Shown here: positions 48,186 to 56,819 of the stretch, one piece after another
Layout: each line of letters starts with the position of its first letter
Position numbering within the stretch: position 1 is the first letter of the stretch
Assembly (NCBI RefSeq): GCF_016919725.2
Contig: NZ_JAJERH010000003.1
Coordinates: forward strand, 62,001-126,000
Length of the DNA: 64,000 bases
Direction: 5' to 3'
DNA from: Virgibacillus sp. AGTR
GTDB taxonomy: Bacteria > Bacillota > Bacilli > Bacillales > Amphibacillaceae
Position numbers and translations under genes: made by a program
The notes under the pieces: model-generated
What the model was told of the DNA's origin: nothing
What the model saw: only the letters and a program-made list of their open reading frames with translations
Databases searched by the model: none

Positions 48186-49676
48186 ATGAATAAAAATAGC
48201 GCATTCAAAAATCCCGTTTTCTATGTATCTGCCATCATTGTATTTTTACTAGTAATTATTGGTGCTACAATGCCAAAGAAGTTCGGGGATGTAGCAGGAA
48301 AGTTATTTGATTTTACGACGATAAACTTTGGTTGGTTCTATTTATTAGCGGTTTTTGTTTTTATACTGTTCTTAATTGGAATTTCGTTCAGTAAATATGG
48401 AAAAATACGTCTAGGTGCCTCTGATTCGAAACCAGAGTATTCCTTCTTTACTTGGATTGGAATGTTATTTTCAGCAGGATTTGGTGCTGGGTTAGTCTTT
48501 TGGGGTGTGGCAGAACCAATGAGTCATTTCTTCGATACACCATTTCCAGAATTAGAATCCATGACGGAAGAGTCTGCAAGAGTTGCAATGGGATATGCTT
48601 TCTTCCATTGGGGGATTAGCCAATGGTCAGTCTTCGCTGTTGTTGGATTAGTAATTGCGTACCTTCAATTCAAGAAAAAAGAAAGGGGCTTAATCTCTAC
48701 ATCTATTCAACCAATTGTTGGTAAGAATAAGATGGTTGGTAATACGATTGACTCCCTTGCGGTTATTGCTACGGTAATGGGGGTTGCAACCTCTTTAGGA
48801 TTAGGAATCTTACAAATGAATGGAGGACTAAAATCTGTATTTGATGTACCGACGTCAATATGGGTTCAAATGGCTATAGCTGGGGTTATGTTAATTACAT
48901 ATTTAATTTCATCCAGTACTGGATTAGATAAGGGAATTAAATGGTTAAGTAATATCAATTTAGGCTTATGTCTCTTATTATTAGTTTTTGTATTATTAGC
49001 AGGACCAACAGTATTTATTTTCAATACATTTGTATTGGGTTTAGGAGATTATTTCACAAACTTTGTCCAATATAGTTTACGACTAACGCCTTATTCAGGT
49101 GAAACATGGGTGAGAGAGTGGACGATATTTTACTGGGCTTGGTCAACAGCATGGTCACCATTTGTTGGAGCATTTGTTGCTCGCGTATCACGAGGAAGAT
49201 CAATTCGAGAATACGTTATAGGTGTATTAGTAGTATCCCCTGCAATTGCTTGTATATGGATTGCTGCGTTTGGTGGAACAGCACTTTACAATGATCTATT
49301 TAATGGTAGTTCCATTGCAGAAGCAGTGAATGCTGATGTCGCAGTAGCTTTATTTGAAACCTATCAGCATTTGCCATTTACAACGGTATTATCATTGTTG
49401 TCAATCTTTTTAATCTTTACATTCCTGGTTACGTCTGCTGATTCTGCGACATATATTTTAGGGTCAATGACATCGAGAGGGAGCTTAAATCCTGCTTTAG
49501 TAACAAAAATTGTATGGGGTGTGCTCATTACGGCGATTGCTGTAGTTTTACTATTGGCAGGTGGTCTTCAAGCCTTACAAACTGCTTCGTTAATCTCGGC
49601 ACTGCCATTTACTGTGATTTTATTATTCATGGTAGTTACCTTTTTGCGAATGATTAAAAAAGATTATAAAAAATAG
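48186..49676 (+). CDS. opuD: BCCT-family osmolyte transporter (OpuD-like)
   Basis: 496 residues, twelve helices, sodium-coupled uptake of glycine betaine or a related trimethylammonium compound. The family core GMLFSAGFGAGLVFWGVAEP and the signature WTIFYWAWSTAWSPFVGAFV with RVSRGRSIREYVIGV are present, as is MGVATSLGLGILQMNGGL, which carries the sodium/substrate loop in helix 5. Its C-terminal tail is short, so osmosensing by a long tail is unlikely. A SigB-like promoter precedes it. The substrate is inferred. Confidence 0.9.
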   Translation: MNKNSAFKNPVFYVSAIIVFLLVIIGATMPKKFGDVAGKLFDFTTINFGWFYLLAVFVFILFLIGISFSKYGKIRLGASDSKPEYSFFTWIGMLFSAGFGAGLVFWGVAEPMSHFFDTPFPELESMTEESARVAMGYAFFHWGISQWSVFAVVGLVIAYLQFKKKERGLISTSIQPIVGKNKMVGNTIDSLAVIATVMGVATSLGLGILQMNGGLKSVFDVPTSIWVQMAIAGVMLITYLISSSTGLDKGIKWLSNINLGLCLLLLVFVLLAGPTVFIFNTFVLGLGDYFTNFVQYSLRLTPYSGETWVREWTIFYWAWSTAWSPFVGAFVARVSRGRSIREYVIGVLVVSPAIACIWIAAFGGTALYNDLFNGSSIAEAVNADVAVALFETYQHLPFTTVLSLLSIFLIFTFLVTSADSATYILGSMTSRGSLNPALVTKIVWGVLITAIAVVLLLAGGLQALQTASLISALPFTVILLFMVVTFLRMIKKDYKK

Positions 49677-49778
49677 TCAGTAACATAGCTTGAATGCTTG
49701 TCTGTTGTTGTGCAGTACTACAATAACACACTTCGCTGATTAGTGTTTAAAAGCATAGTCAATTGTTTAGAACTAGCA

Positions 49779-49815
49779 AAAGGCCGAACGGTTTCGAATG
49801 ATCGTTTGGCTCTTA
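49779..49815 (+). terminator. Weak terminator after the BCCT gene
   Basis: GGCCGAACG pairs with CGTTTGGCT over an 11-base loop; only a short T-rich stretch follows. Confidence 0.45.
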
Positions 49816-49909
49816 CTTTAATTATCTCCTTTGCTTGCTTCTAGTCACTTTCTACACATACATAAGAATAGACGATAGGATACGAATAGGGTAAAATAAA
49901 AGCTATTAG

Positions 49910-50050
49910 AGAGGGAGGTGATTCACGTGGGAAGGCCATAGGATTAGTGGTTATGTTGACAGGTGATTCACCTGCTAACGGATAAGGTATAAATAAATTA
50001 TTATGCAGGAGGTGGAATCCTTGTATCTAATGATACAAGGATTATAATTG
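49910..50050 (+). promoter_or_regulatory. Structured leader with short ORFs and a site-sequestering hairpin
   Basis: GGTGATTCAC occurs twice (49917-49926, 49962-49971), the second inside the hairpin CAGGTG-ATT-CACCTG. AGGAGGTG (50007-50014) serves a nine-codon frame TTG TAT CTA ATG ATA CAA GGA TTA TAA (50021-50047) that ends directly against the TTG start of the next gene. The stem CCTTGTATC / GATACAAGG (50019-50040) covers AAGGA, the binding site of that start. Translation of the leader would open it. No known riboswitch class was recognised. Confidence 0.6.
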
Positions 50051-51334
50051 GAAATTGTAAACTTATTATTGGTTGCTATATTGATTATGCTGACCGCATT
50101 CTTTGTAGCAACCGAATTTGCAATCGTTAAAGTTCGTTCAACTCGGATAGATCATTTAATTGCTGAAGGGAATAAAAAGGCGATTCATGCAAAAAAGCTT
50201 ATCGATAATTTAGATGCCTATTTATCTGCTTGTCAATTAGGAATTACCGTAACGGCATTAGGATTAGGGTGGCTAGGTGAACCAACCCTGGAAAGAATTC
50301 TTCATCCCGTGTTTGACAGTATAGGAATGAATGAAACAATTGCTTCTATAGTATCATTTGCTATAGCCTTTTTGTTAATCACGTATTTACATGTTGTAAT
50401 TGGCGAATTAGCACCAAAGACAATTGCCATTCAAAAGGCAGAGGCAGTAACGTTATATCTTGCTAGACCGCTTATCTTCTTTTATAAAATAATGTATCCG
50501 TTTATTTGGCTGTTAAATGGCTCAGCCCGGCTTTTTATTCAATTATTTGGATTTAAACCTGTGAAGGAGCATGAAATTGCACATACGGAAGAGGAATTAC
50601 GTTTAATTCTTTCGGAAAGTTATAAAAGTGGAAAAATCAATCAATCTGAAATGATGTATGTAAACAATGTTTTTGAGTTTGATGAACAACTTGCAAAAAA
50701 CATTATGACTCCGCGGACTGAGATTCTTTGTTTTTATAAAGATGATAGTTTTGATGTAAATCTTGAAGTTATTCAAGAAGGACAATTTACCAGATACCCT
50801 GTAGCTGATGGGGATAAAGATACGATTATTGGTCTCGTCAATATAAAAGCCTTATTCACAGGTCGTCTAGAAGAGGAAAAGCCGATATCGATTGAAGAAT
50901 TTATCCGACCAATCCTTCATGTTTCAGAGGCTACACCAATTAAGCAGCTTTTGTTAAAAATGCAAAAGGAACGAATCCATATGGCCATTGTTAATGATGA
51001 ATATGGTGGCACAGCTGGTTTAATTACTGTAGAAGATATATTAGAAGAAATTGTTGGCGAGATACGAGATGAATTTGATCTCCATGAAAAACCAATGATA
51101 GAAAACGTTGATCATAAGAATAAGATCGTCTCAGGTAAATTACAACTAGATGAAGTAAATCAATTAATCGGTACTAATCTGGAAGATGAAGAAATTGATA
51201 CGATCGGTGGCTGGATTTTTATGAAGAATTTAGATGCTACAAAAGGAACAATTATTGATCATGAAGGATTTCAATTTACTGTGGAAGAAATGGATGGATA
51301 TCAAATAAAAGAGGTAAGGATTACGAAAAAGTAA
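50048..51334 (+). CDS. CNNM/CorC-type membrane protein (haemolysin C family, divalent cation efflux)
   Basis: 428 residues. A DUF21/CNNM domain with three or four helices (1-150: FVATEFAIVKVRSTRIDHLI, ACQLGITVTALGLGWLGEPT), a CBS pair (about 205-335: IMTPRTEILCFYKDDSF, IHMAIVNDEYGGTAGLITVE then DILEEIVGEIRDEFD), and a CorC_HlyC transporter-associated domain (about 345-425). B. subtilis homologues act in magnesium efflux. The start is TTG 50048, matching the family's usual MEIVNL beginning. Expression appears controlled by the leader just upstream. Confidence 0.88.
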   Translation: MEIVNLLLVAILIMLTAFFVATEFAIVKVRSTRIDHLIAEGNKKAIHAKKLIDNLDAYLSACQLGITVTALGLGWLGEPTLERILHPVFDSIGMNETIASIVSFAIAFLLITYLHVVIGELAPKTIAIQKAEAVTLYLARPLIFFYKIMYPFIWLLNGSARLFIQLFGFKPVKEHEIAHTEEELRLILSESYKSGKINQSEMMYVNNVFEFDEQLAKNIMTPRTEILCFYKDDSFDVNLEVIQEGQFTRYPVADGDKDTIIGLVNIKALFTGRLEEEKPISIEEFIRPILHVSEATPIKQLLLKMQKERIHMAIVNDEYGGTAGLITVEDILEEIVGEIRDEFDLHEKPMIENVDHKNKIVSGKLQLDEVNQLIGTNLEDEEIDTIGGWIFMKNLDATKGTIIDHEGFQFTVEEMDGYQIKEVRITKK

Positions 51335-51360
51335 GTTCTAGTGATGCCTTGCTATAAGGG

Positions 51361-51389
51361 TTGACACACTTATATAGACTGTATATAAT
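51361..51389 (+). promoter_or_regulatory. Consensus SigA promoter of the guanidine riboswitch operon
   Basis: TTGACA and TATAAT are both perfect and separated by exactly 17 bases; transcription would start near 51396, just before the aptamer. Confidence 0.88.
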
Positions 51390-51403
51390 CTAAATGAATT
51401 GCA

Positions 51404-51534
51404 TAGCGATTTCCTAGGGTTCCGCAATTGTTTTTAATTGGTCTGGTCCGAGAGGAAATGCACGTTATACGTGTACACGGAGGGATAAAAGCCCGGGAGG
51501 ATATCTTACGTATGGATATCTTTCCGGTTTTTTT
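51404..51534 (+). ncRNA. Guanidine-I (ykkC-yxkD) riboswitch with terminator
   Basis: Aptamer hallmarks in order: TTTCCTAGGGTTCCGC, GGTCTGGTCCGAGAGGAAA, GCACG, ACACGGAGGGATAAAAGCCCGGGAGG. The expression platform is a terminator stem, GGGAGGATATC / GATATCTTTCC, running into seven T (to 51534). Guanidinium binding should disrupt the terminator and turn on the SMR pair downstream. Confidence 0.93.
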
Positions 51535-51585
51535 AATGGAGTTTGAGCTACAATTGGGTACTCTAAAAGTTGTGAGGTGGTATGA

Positions 51586-51921
51586 ATGAATAAAAATTGG
51601 ATAATTATTTTGGTGGCTGGATTATTTGAAATTGGTTGGGTGATTGGTTTAAAGCATTCTTACAATTTATTTACTTGGTTATTAACGGTGTTTGCAATTT
51701 ATATAAGTATGCATTTGCTTATTATTGCTTCCCGAAAGCTTCCAATTGGAACCAGTTATGCAGTATTTACAGGCATTGGTACAGCTGGGACTGTTATTGC
51801 CGAAATTGTATTGTTTGATGAGCCTTTTCGTATGATAAAAATCGTATTCATAATGGTTCTGTTGATTGGTGTGCTTGGCTTAAAAATGGTCACTACCACG
51901 GATGAAAGAGAAGAGGTGTAA
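51586..51921 (+). CDS. ykkC: SMR-family guanidinium exporter subunit YkkC
   Basis: 111 residues, four helices, small multidrug resistance fold: the active-site Glu is in LVAGLFEIGWVIGLKHS (Glu17) and the dimer helix has YAVFTGIGTAGTVIAEI. With YkkD it should form a heterodimer exporting guanidinium in exchange for protons. The riboswitch upstream supports that substrate. AGGTGG precedes the ATG. Confidence 0.92.
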   Translation: MNKNWIIILVAGLFEIGWVIGLKHSYNLFTWLLTVFAIYISMHLLIIASRKLPIGTSYAVFTGIGTAGTVIAEIVLFDEPFRMIKIVFIMVLLIGVLGLKMVTTTDEREEV

Positions 51922-51924
51922 GAA

Positions 51925-52239
51925 GTGAATTGGCTATTTTTAATTATTGCGGGAGTGAGTGAAGTAATTGGAGTGATGGGGATAAATAAAATAAATCATC
52001 AACGCAGTCTAGCTTCCTTCATTTGGCTTATTGGCGGATTTGTCACAAGCTTTGCTTGTTTAAGCATAGCAATGAGGACAATTCCAATGAGCACTGCTTA
52101 TGCTGTTTGGACAGGAATCGGTACAGTAGGTAGTGCTTTAGCTGGGATGTTATTCTTTCAAGAGTCTAGAGACTGGAAGAGGCTCCTATTTATCAGTATG
52201 ATTCTAACTGCTGCTATTGGTTTAAAGCTAATCTCTTAG
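51925..52239 (+). CDS. ykkD: SMR-family guanidinium exporter subunit YkkD
   Basis: 104 residues, four helices, start GTG three bases after the ykkC stop. The active-site Glu is in LIIAGVSEVIGVMGINK (Glu13) and YAVWTGIGTVGSALAGMLFF is the SMR dimer motif. It pairs with YkkC; the two subunits probably sit antiparallel. Confidence 0.92.
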   Translation: MNWLFLIIAGVSEVIGVMGINKINHQRSLASFIWLIGGFVTSFACLSIAMRTIPMSTAYAVWTGIGTVGSALAGMLFFQESRDWKRLLFISMILTAAIGLKLIS

Positions 52240-52313
52240 ATATGTTTACACGCTATTATAATCGGTTAAACAATACTAAGTAACGTTGAAAACTAACGTA
52301 AAGGAGTGCCGAT

Positions 52314-53099
52314 GTGATGGATTTAAATCATGAAATAAAGCAGTTAGAAGCCGTTCATAGAGAAGGATCGGATAAGGTATTTACCATGTACTTAAATACT
52401 GATCCCTCTGATCCTGAGCAACAGGGGGGAGAATGGAAAATACAATTCAAAAATGGCATGCGTAATTTTGAACAATATTTAGAGGAAGCCAATAACAAGG
52501 AAGAACTTAAAAGCTTTCAACTTGTAAAGCAAAAAGTAGAAAAATTTATTCGCGGAAATGAACAGGAATTTCGTAAGGGCGTTATTGTTTTTGCAACAGC
52601 TGATGAAGAAGTTTGGTTTGCTGCACGTGTCCAATTGAGATTAGAGACCGCGTTCTTTTGGCAGGAAACACCTGTATTAGACCAAGTGAAAAAGCTAAAA
52701 AAGGACTATCCAAAAGCAGGTATCATTCCTGTGCAGCAAAATGAAGTAAAGTTTATAGAGTCCTACTTAAATGAAATTAATGAAACAAAATCGTTTGAAT
52801 TAGATCTAGAGACGGATAACTGGCGAGAAAAGACTGCAATGGGTCCAGGTAATCCATCTATTCAGAAAGATAATTTGCAATCCCGATATGAGGCAAATAA
52901 ACATCGATGGTACAAAAAGATCGCACCAATGTTGGATAAGCACGCTAAAAACAATGATTGGGAAAAAATATATGTGATCGGTGAACCTGGATCTTCGCAG
53001 TCTTTAGCAGAGCAAATGAATAAGTCGATTGATCGAATTATTCAGAAAAACATGCTTGATCATGAGGAATCAAAAATATTTCAGGAAGTTTTTGGATAA
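52314..53099 (+). CDS. VLRF1 family, aeRF1-type release-factor-like protein
   Basis: 261 residues, cytosolic. The pattern VFTMYLNTDPSDPEQQGGEW, VIVFATADEEVWFAARVQ and the ending KIYVIGEPGSSQSLAEQMNK resembles bacterial aeRF1/VLRF1-like proteins, a group proposed to act on stalled ribosomes. The GGQ-type loop is not recognisable with certainty; TAMGPGNPSIQKDNLQSRYE may occupy that position. Function is therefore tentative. AAAGGAG lies 7 bases before the GTG at 52314 (ATG 52317 also possible). Confidence 0.65.
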   Translation: MMDLNHEIKQLEAVHREGSDKVFTMYLNTDPSDPEQQGGEWKIQFKNGMRNFEQYLEEANNKEELKSFQLVKQKVEKFIRGNEQEFRKGVIVFATADEEVWFAARVQLRLETAFFWQETPVLDQVKKLKKDYPKAGIIPVQQNEVKFIESYLNEINETKSFELDLETDNWREKTAMGPGNPSIQKDNLQSRYEANKHRWYKKIAPMLDKHAKNNDWEKIYVIGEPGSSQSLAEQMNKSIDRIIQKNMLDHEESKIFQEVFG

Positions 53100-53234
53100 A
53101 ATAAATGGACTTTATGGTTAAATGATTAGAGCAGTTTTTAAGCAACGAGAATAGATGAATGACCGTGAGAAGGAGTAATAGGCAATATATTTTATAACGC
53201 AAGCTTTCGTCGAGTATGTCGAATGAAGGAGAAA

Positions 53235-53267
53235 CCACGGTGCCATTCATGCACCGTGGGATTTTTT
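53235..53267 (+). terminator. Terminator after the VLRF1 gene
   Basis: CCACGGTGC-CATTCAT-GCACCGTGG is a perfect 9-bp stem followed by ATTTTTT. As at 20086-20122, repeat R1 begins only a few bases beyond it. Confidence 0.9.
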
Positions 53268-53271
53268 GTAG

Positions 53272-53842
53272 TAAGTTAAGAAAGTATAAAATCAGTGCAA
53301 TGACTGCGTTAAGCCAAGTAGTTATTTTGAAATGTTTGATGTATATTGGCAATGCTCCGACGAATTGCTTCGCTTTCCGTGGGCACGGCCTCAACTAACT
53401 TTGCAAAGAAGAACACGTTGCAAAGTGGATTTTCGGCTCGCGCTAATCCCGCAGGAGTCTACGTAATTAGTCTCCGCTATGAGAAGGTGCAACAATTCTT
53501 GTCATAAGTAATAGGTTGACTTTTTTACAATGGGTAAAGTGAAAATCGCTATCTGTGAGTATAAAAGCAGCTGTGTTACTTCATGCTAGCGTTGTAGAGC
53601 CTGATAATAGCGAAGGGCGGCCACTTCAACTCCTGTGGGAAATGTTTGACCTGAAGATCCACTTTTTTGAGCGGGTTTTGCTAAAAAAGTTAGCTGAAGG
53701 ACAAACCCCACGGAAAGGGAAGTGGGCAGCCGGATTGGTGGTCAAGCAAGCAGTAGCTATTATTCCATAATAGCTACTAGAGGAAGCGTAAATCTGAGCA
53801 TTTAGTGATAAGGACTGAGCGAATTTTGCCCGGTTTTTCTTA
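53272..53842. repeat. 571-bp dispersed repeat R1, copy 2
   Basis: Same orientation and length as 20124-20694, with about 18 differences including two compensating single-base indels. The inverted ~100-nt units are at 53368-53463 and 53624-53722. The 71-codon frame (53555-53770) is again present but not believed to be a gene. Confidence 0.85.
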
Positions 53843-53880
53843 TCTAGGAAATGATAAAATTAGCTCAAGTGGATAAATAG

Positions 53881-53928
53881 GGGCGTGTTCAGCTCCAGCG
53901 CCTAGAAACTAGGGGACTTCACGAATCG
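53881..53928. repeat. Repeat M, left-end fragment (copy D)
   Basis: GGGCGTGTTCAGCTCCAGCG, then CCTAGAAACTAGGGGACTTC and ACGAATCG, matches the left third of the MITE-like repeat. The right part is missing. Between it and the fluoride-channel genes lies only a GGCC-flanked possible minus-strand terminator near 53950-53990. Confidence 0.55.
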
Positions 53929-54010
53929 AATAACTGTAAGATATGAAAGTAAAAAAGGCCGACGCGCAAGTTTTTTAACGTATGGGCCAAATACCTGTTT
54001 TAACATAATC

Positions 54011-54355
54011 TTATAGAATATAAAAAATGCTAGCAACAGTTATAAATGATATGAGAAGCGAAGCAAACACATAACAAATCGCTAATTTGTATTCTTTGTT
54101 TTGGAGTAGCTTCATTGTTTCATTACCAAATGTTGAAAAGGTGGTATATGCTCCGCAGAATCCTACTCCAAATAGTAGCCACCAGAATTCAGAGATAAAC
54201 TGGGTTATGTAAAAATGCCATAGTACGGCTAATAACATTGATCCTGTTATATTGGCTATCCATGTACCTATTAAACGTCTCGTAGTAAATAATGAAATCT
54301 GGTAACGTGCAATACTTCCTATAAATCCTCCTAGGGCAACTAATAGAAAATTCAT
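54011..54355 (-). CDS. crcB: Fluoride channel subunit CrcB/FluC (second copy)
   Basis: 114 residues, four helices. LVALGGFIGSIARYQIS is the N-terminal signature and GAYTTFSTFGNETMKLL holds the Phe/Thr track of the fluoride pore. Two unequal copies in tandem usually make a heterodimeric channel. Its ATG overlaps the stop of the first copy by four bases. Confidence 0.93.
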   Translation of the reverse strand: MNFLLVALGGFIGSIARYQISLFTTRRLIGTWIANITGSMLLAVLWHFYITQFISEFWWLLFGVGFCGAYTTFSTFGNETMKLLQNKEYKLAICYVFASLLISFITVASIFYIL

Positions 54356-54750
54356 ACATTTCCCCTCTTTCTTCCAGTCAATGAGCTTTTAAACCCTAGG
54401 AAACAAAAGAAAAGACCACCAAGAACACTAATTATACAATAAAGAACAGCTAATAGCTGACTTTTATTCCATAGCTCTATGGTTTCCACTGAAAATGTAG
54501 AAAACGTCGTAAAGGAGCCTATTAAACCAACGCTTAATGACGCAAACATTGGAGGAGATAGAATTTTTTTCACTTTATCATTATGTAAGATATAGCTTAA
54601 TATAAAGCATCCCATTAAATTTACACATAAAGTAGCAAAGGGAAACCCCTCTGCTATTATAATTAATGATATTAAGTAGCGAAACAAAGATCCCACTACG
54701 CCACCTAATCCAATTGCTAGGGAGTTCTTTACGTTAACGCTAGCTTGCAT
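54352..54750 (-). CDS. crcB: Fluoride channel subunit CrcB/FluC (first copy)
   Basis: About 132 residues. LAIGLGGVVGSLFRYLISLI and GSFTTFSTFSVETIEL are the family motifs, with four helices. The ATG at 54750 lies inside the end of zur, 8 bases after GGAAGG, so translation is coupled to zur. A fluoride riboswitch was not seen, which is unusual for these channels and follows from their place at the end of a zinc operon. Confidence 0.9.
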   Translation of the reverse strand: MQASVNVKNSLAIGLGGVVGSLFRYLISLIIIAEGFPFATLCVNLMGCFILSYILHNDKVKKILSPPMFASLSVGLIGSFTTFSTFSVETIELWNKSQLLAVLYCIISVLGGLFFCFLGFKSSLTGRKRGNV

Positions 54751-55148
54751 CCTGGACACCTTCCATAAATTTCAAACTTATGTCCTTCGATTGCATAGTC
54801 GGCTAAAGCTTGTTCCACTTCATCCATTGGACAAACTTTGATTTCCTTTGTTTTACCACAATCTTTACAAATAAAATGATGGTGGTGATGATGTGTGCAA
54901 TTTATACGAAAATGTTTTTCACCATTTAATTCCGTCGTTTCTAGTATACCTATTTCATTATATAAATGGAGATTTCGATAAACTGTATCAAAGCTAATAC
55001 CGTCATAGCTTGATTCTAAATACTGAATTAGATCTTTTGCTGTACGGTAGCCGTCTGCATCAGCGAAAAAGGATAGTATTTCTTTTCGTTTACCGGTTGT
55101 TTTATATCCTTTTTCCTTTAAAAGTTCGATAGCTTCATTAATATCCAT
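54729..55148 (-). CDS. zur: Zur, Fur-family zinc uptake repressor
   Basis: 139 residues. The HTH DGISFDTVYRNLHLYNEIGI with preceding GYKTTGKRKEIL is Fur-like; the metal region has the His run of THHHHHHFICKDCGKTKEI and a second CPGC near the end, two CxxC pairs for structural zinc. Its context after znuACB and behind Zur boxes identifies the metal. It lies 10 bases after znuB. Confidence 0.9.
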   Translation of the reverse strand: MDINEAIELLKEKGYKTTGKRKEILSFFADADGYRTAKDLIQYLESSYDGISFDTVYRNLHLYNEIGILETTELNGEKHFRINCTHHHHHHFICKDCGKTKEIKVCPMDEVEQALADYAIEGHKFEIYGRCPGCKLALT

Positions 55149-55158
55149 TCAGCATCCC

Positions 55159-55995
55159 TCACTTTTTTATTGTATGTTTGAATCGCTTTATAAATATAGA
55201 AAGTAATAAAATAATAATGGAGACCATTACAATGGTTCCACCTGGAGGTATACTTAAATAATATCCAGATATTAATCCTATAATAACAGCTAGTTCACCA
55301 AATACAATAGATAAAAGTAACATTTGCTTAAATCCTTTTGCTAAACGCATACTTGCTGCTACTGGTAACGTCATTAGTGCAGAGACGAGTAAAACACCAA
55401 CAATGCGGATGGATGCTGCAATGACAAGTGCTGTTAAAACAATAAAGAGCAGATGAATAGATTTAGCATGTAGACCTGATATTGTTGCGTGTTCTTCATC
55501 AAATGATAGGGTAAACAACTCTTTAAAAAACAAAGCAATTACAATCATTATAAACGCGGATATTCCAGCAATGGTATATAAATCATTTTTACTCACAGCA
55601 GAAACAGAACCAAATAAATAATTAAACAACTCGGTGTTAAAGCCGTCAGCAAGAGAAATGAAAATAACACTTAGACCAACACCACCGGAGAGAATAATTG
55701 GAATTGCTATTTCTTGATAGGCTTTATAAACACCTCTAAGCTTTTCTATAAAGATTGATCCAAAAACAGAGAAAGCCATCCCACTATACAAAGGACTTAG
55801 CATGATAGCAAATTTCTTTTCTAATAAAAGACCAAATGCTATCCCTGCTAGTGTAACATGAGATAATGCATCAGCTATTAAAGAAAGTCGTCTTACTACA
55901 ATAAAAGTACCTAGTAATGGGGCAATAATGCCTATTAGTAGTCCTGTTAAAAATGTATGTCGTAAAAAATCAAATTCTAAAAAGTCGGCAATCAT
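55159..55995 (-). CDS. znuB: Zinc ABC transporter permease ZnuB/AdcB
   Basis: 278 residues, seven to nine helices of the ABC-3 family. FLRHTFLTGLLIGIIAPLLG opens the protein; VVRRLSLIADALSHVTLAGI is the conserved cytoplasmic loop and FDEEHATISGLHAKSIHLLF follows helix 6. It lies 17 bases after znuC. GAGGAAG precedes the ATG. Confidence 0.94.
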   Translation of the reverse strand: MIADFLEFDFLRHTFLTGLLIGIIAPLLGTFIVVRRLSLIADALSHVTLAGIAFGLLLEKKFAIMLSPLYSGMAFSVFGSIFIEKLRGVYKAYQEIAIPIILSGGVGLSVIFISLADGFNTELFNYLFGSVSAVSKNDLYTIAGISAFIMIVIALFFKELFTLSFDEEHATISGLHAKSIHLLFIVLTALVIAASIRIVGVLLVSALMTLPVAASMRLAKGFKQMLLLSIVFGELAVIIGLISGYYLSIPPGGTIVMVSIIILLLSIFIKRFKHTIKK

Positions 55996-56012
55996 ACTTC
56001 TTCCTCCAAAGG

Positions 56013-56768
56013 TTAATGATCGTGTGTAATGATATTTACATGATGGCCATGTAGACGAGATAAATCTGTATCTGTTAAAGCTTGATATTCTTCTGGATTC
56101 CCATGGAAATGCAGGGTTTTATTCAAACATACTATTTCAGTGGCATGCTTAGTCATGGTTCCTGTATCATGTGTAACCATTAACATGGTAATCTTTTTCT
56201 GACTATTTAATTGATATAATAATTCGTAAAATCGCTGCACATTTTCTTTATCGACGCCAACAGTTGGTTCATCAAGAATTAATAATTCAGGATCATTTAC
56301 GAGTGCTCTAGCGATAAAAATACGTTGCTGTTGGCCACCGGACAGGTTGCCAATATTTTCATGTGTGTATGCTCCCATGCCAACCTGTGCAATCGCATCG
56401 ATTATTTTTGCTTTATGCTTTCTAGTAAAGAATTTAAAATACCCGACTTTTGCAGTCAAGCCCATAGATACTACTTCAAACACCGTAGCAGGAAAACCTT
56501 TATTAAAGGAATTGGCTTTTTGTGAAACAAAGCCAATTTTATTCCAATCTGAAAAGTGTTCTAGTGATTGACCAAAAAGCTCAACGGAACCTGTATCTGG
56601 TTTTTGCAGGCCAAGAATGATCTTGATTAACGTTGTTTTCCCCCCACCATTAGGTCCGATTAGGCCCATAAACGAACCACGCGGAATAGCAAAATTGATA
56701 TGATCGAGTACTTTTTTATTCTCATATGAAAAGTCAATGTCTTTCATTGTAACAATAGTCTCTGCCAT
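56013..56768 (-). CDS. znuC: Zinc ABC transporter ATP-binding protein ZnuC/AdcC
   Basis: 251 residues. Walker A GPNGGGKTTL, signature NLSGGQQQRIFIARAL, Walker B PELLILDEPTVGVD and the switch His in MLMVTHDTG are all intact. AAAGGAG precedes the ATG. It energises import through ZnuB with ZnuA. Confidence 0.94.
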   Translation of the reverse strand: MAETIVTMKDIDFSYENKKVLDHINFAIPRGSFMGLIGPNGGGKTTLIKIILGLQKPDTGSVELFGQSLEHFSDWNKIGFVSQKANSFNKGFPATVFEVVSMGLTAKVGYFKFFTRKHKAKIIDAIAQVGMGAYTHENIGNLSGGQQQRIFIARALVNDPELLILDEPTVGVDKENVQRFYELLYQLNSQKKITMLMVTHDTGTMTKHATEIVCLNKTLHFHGNPEEYQALTDTDLSRLHGHHVNIITHDH

Positions 56769-56819
56769 ATATTTACTCCTTTCCGAAATTCAACGAATGA
56801 GGCGCATGCTAAAAACGGC

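Noticed and set aside
54870-54900. Six-His stretch suggesting a cloning tag
   Set aside because: It is the natural metal-binding His run of a Fur/Zur family protein in the expected position before CKDCG.
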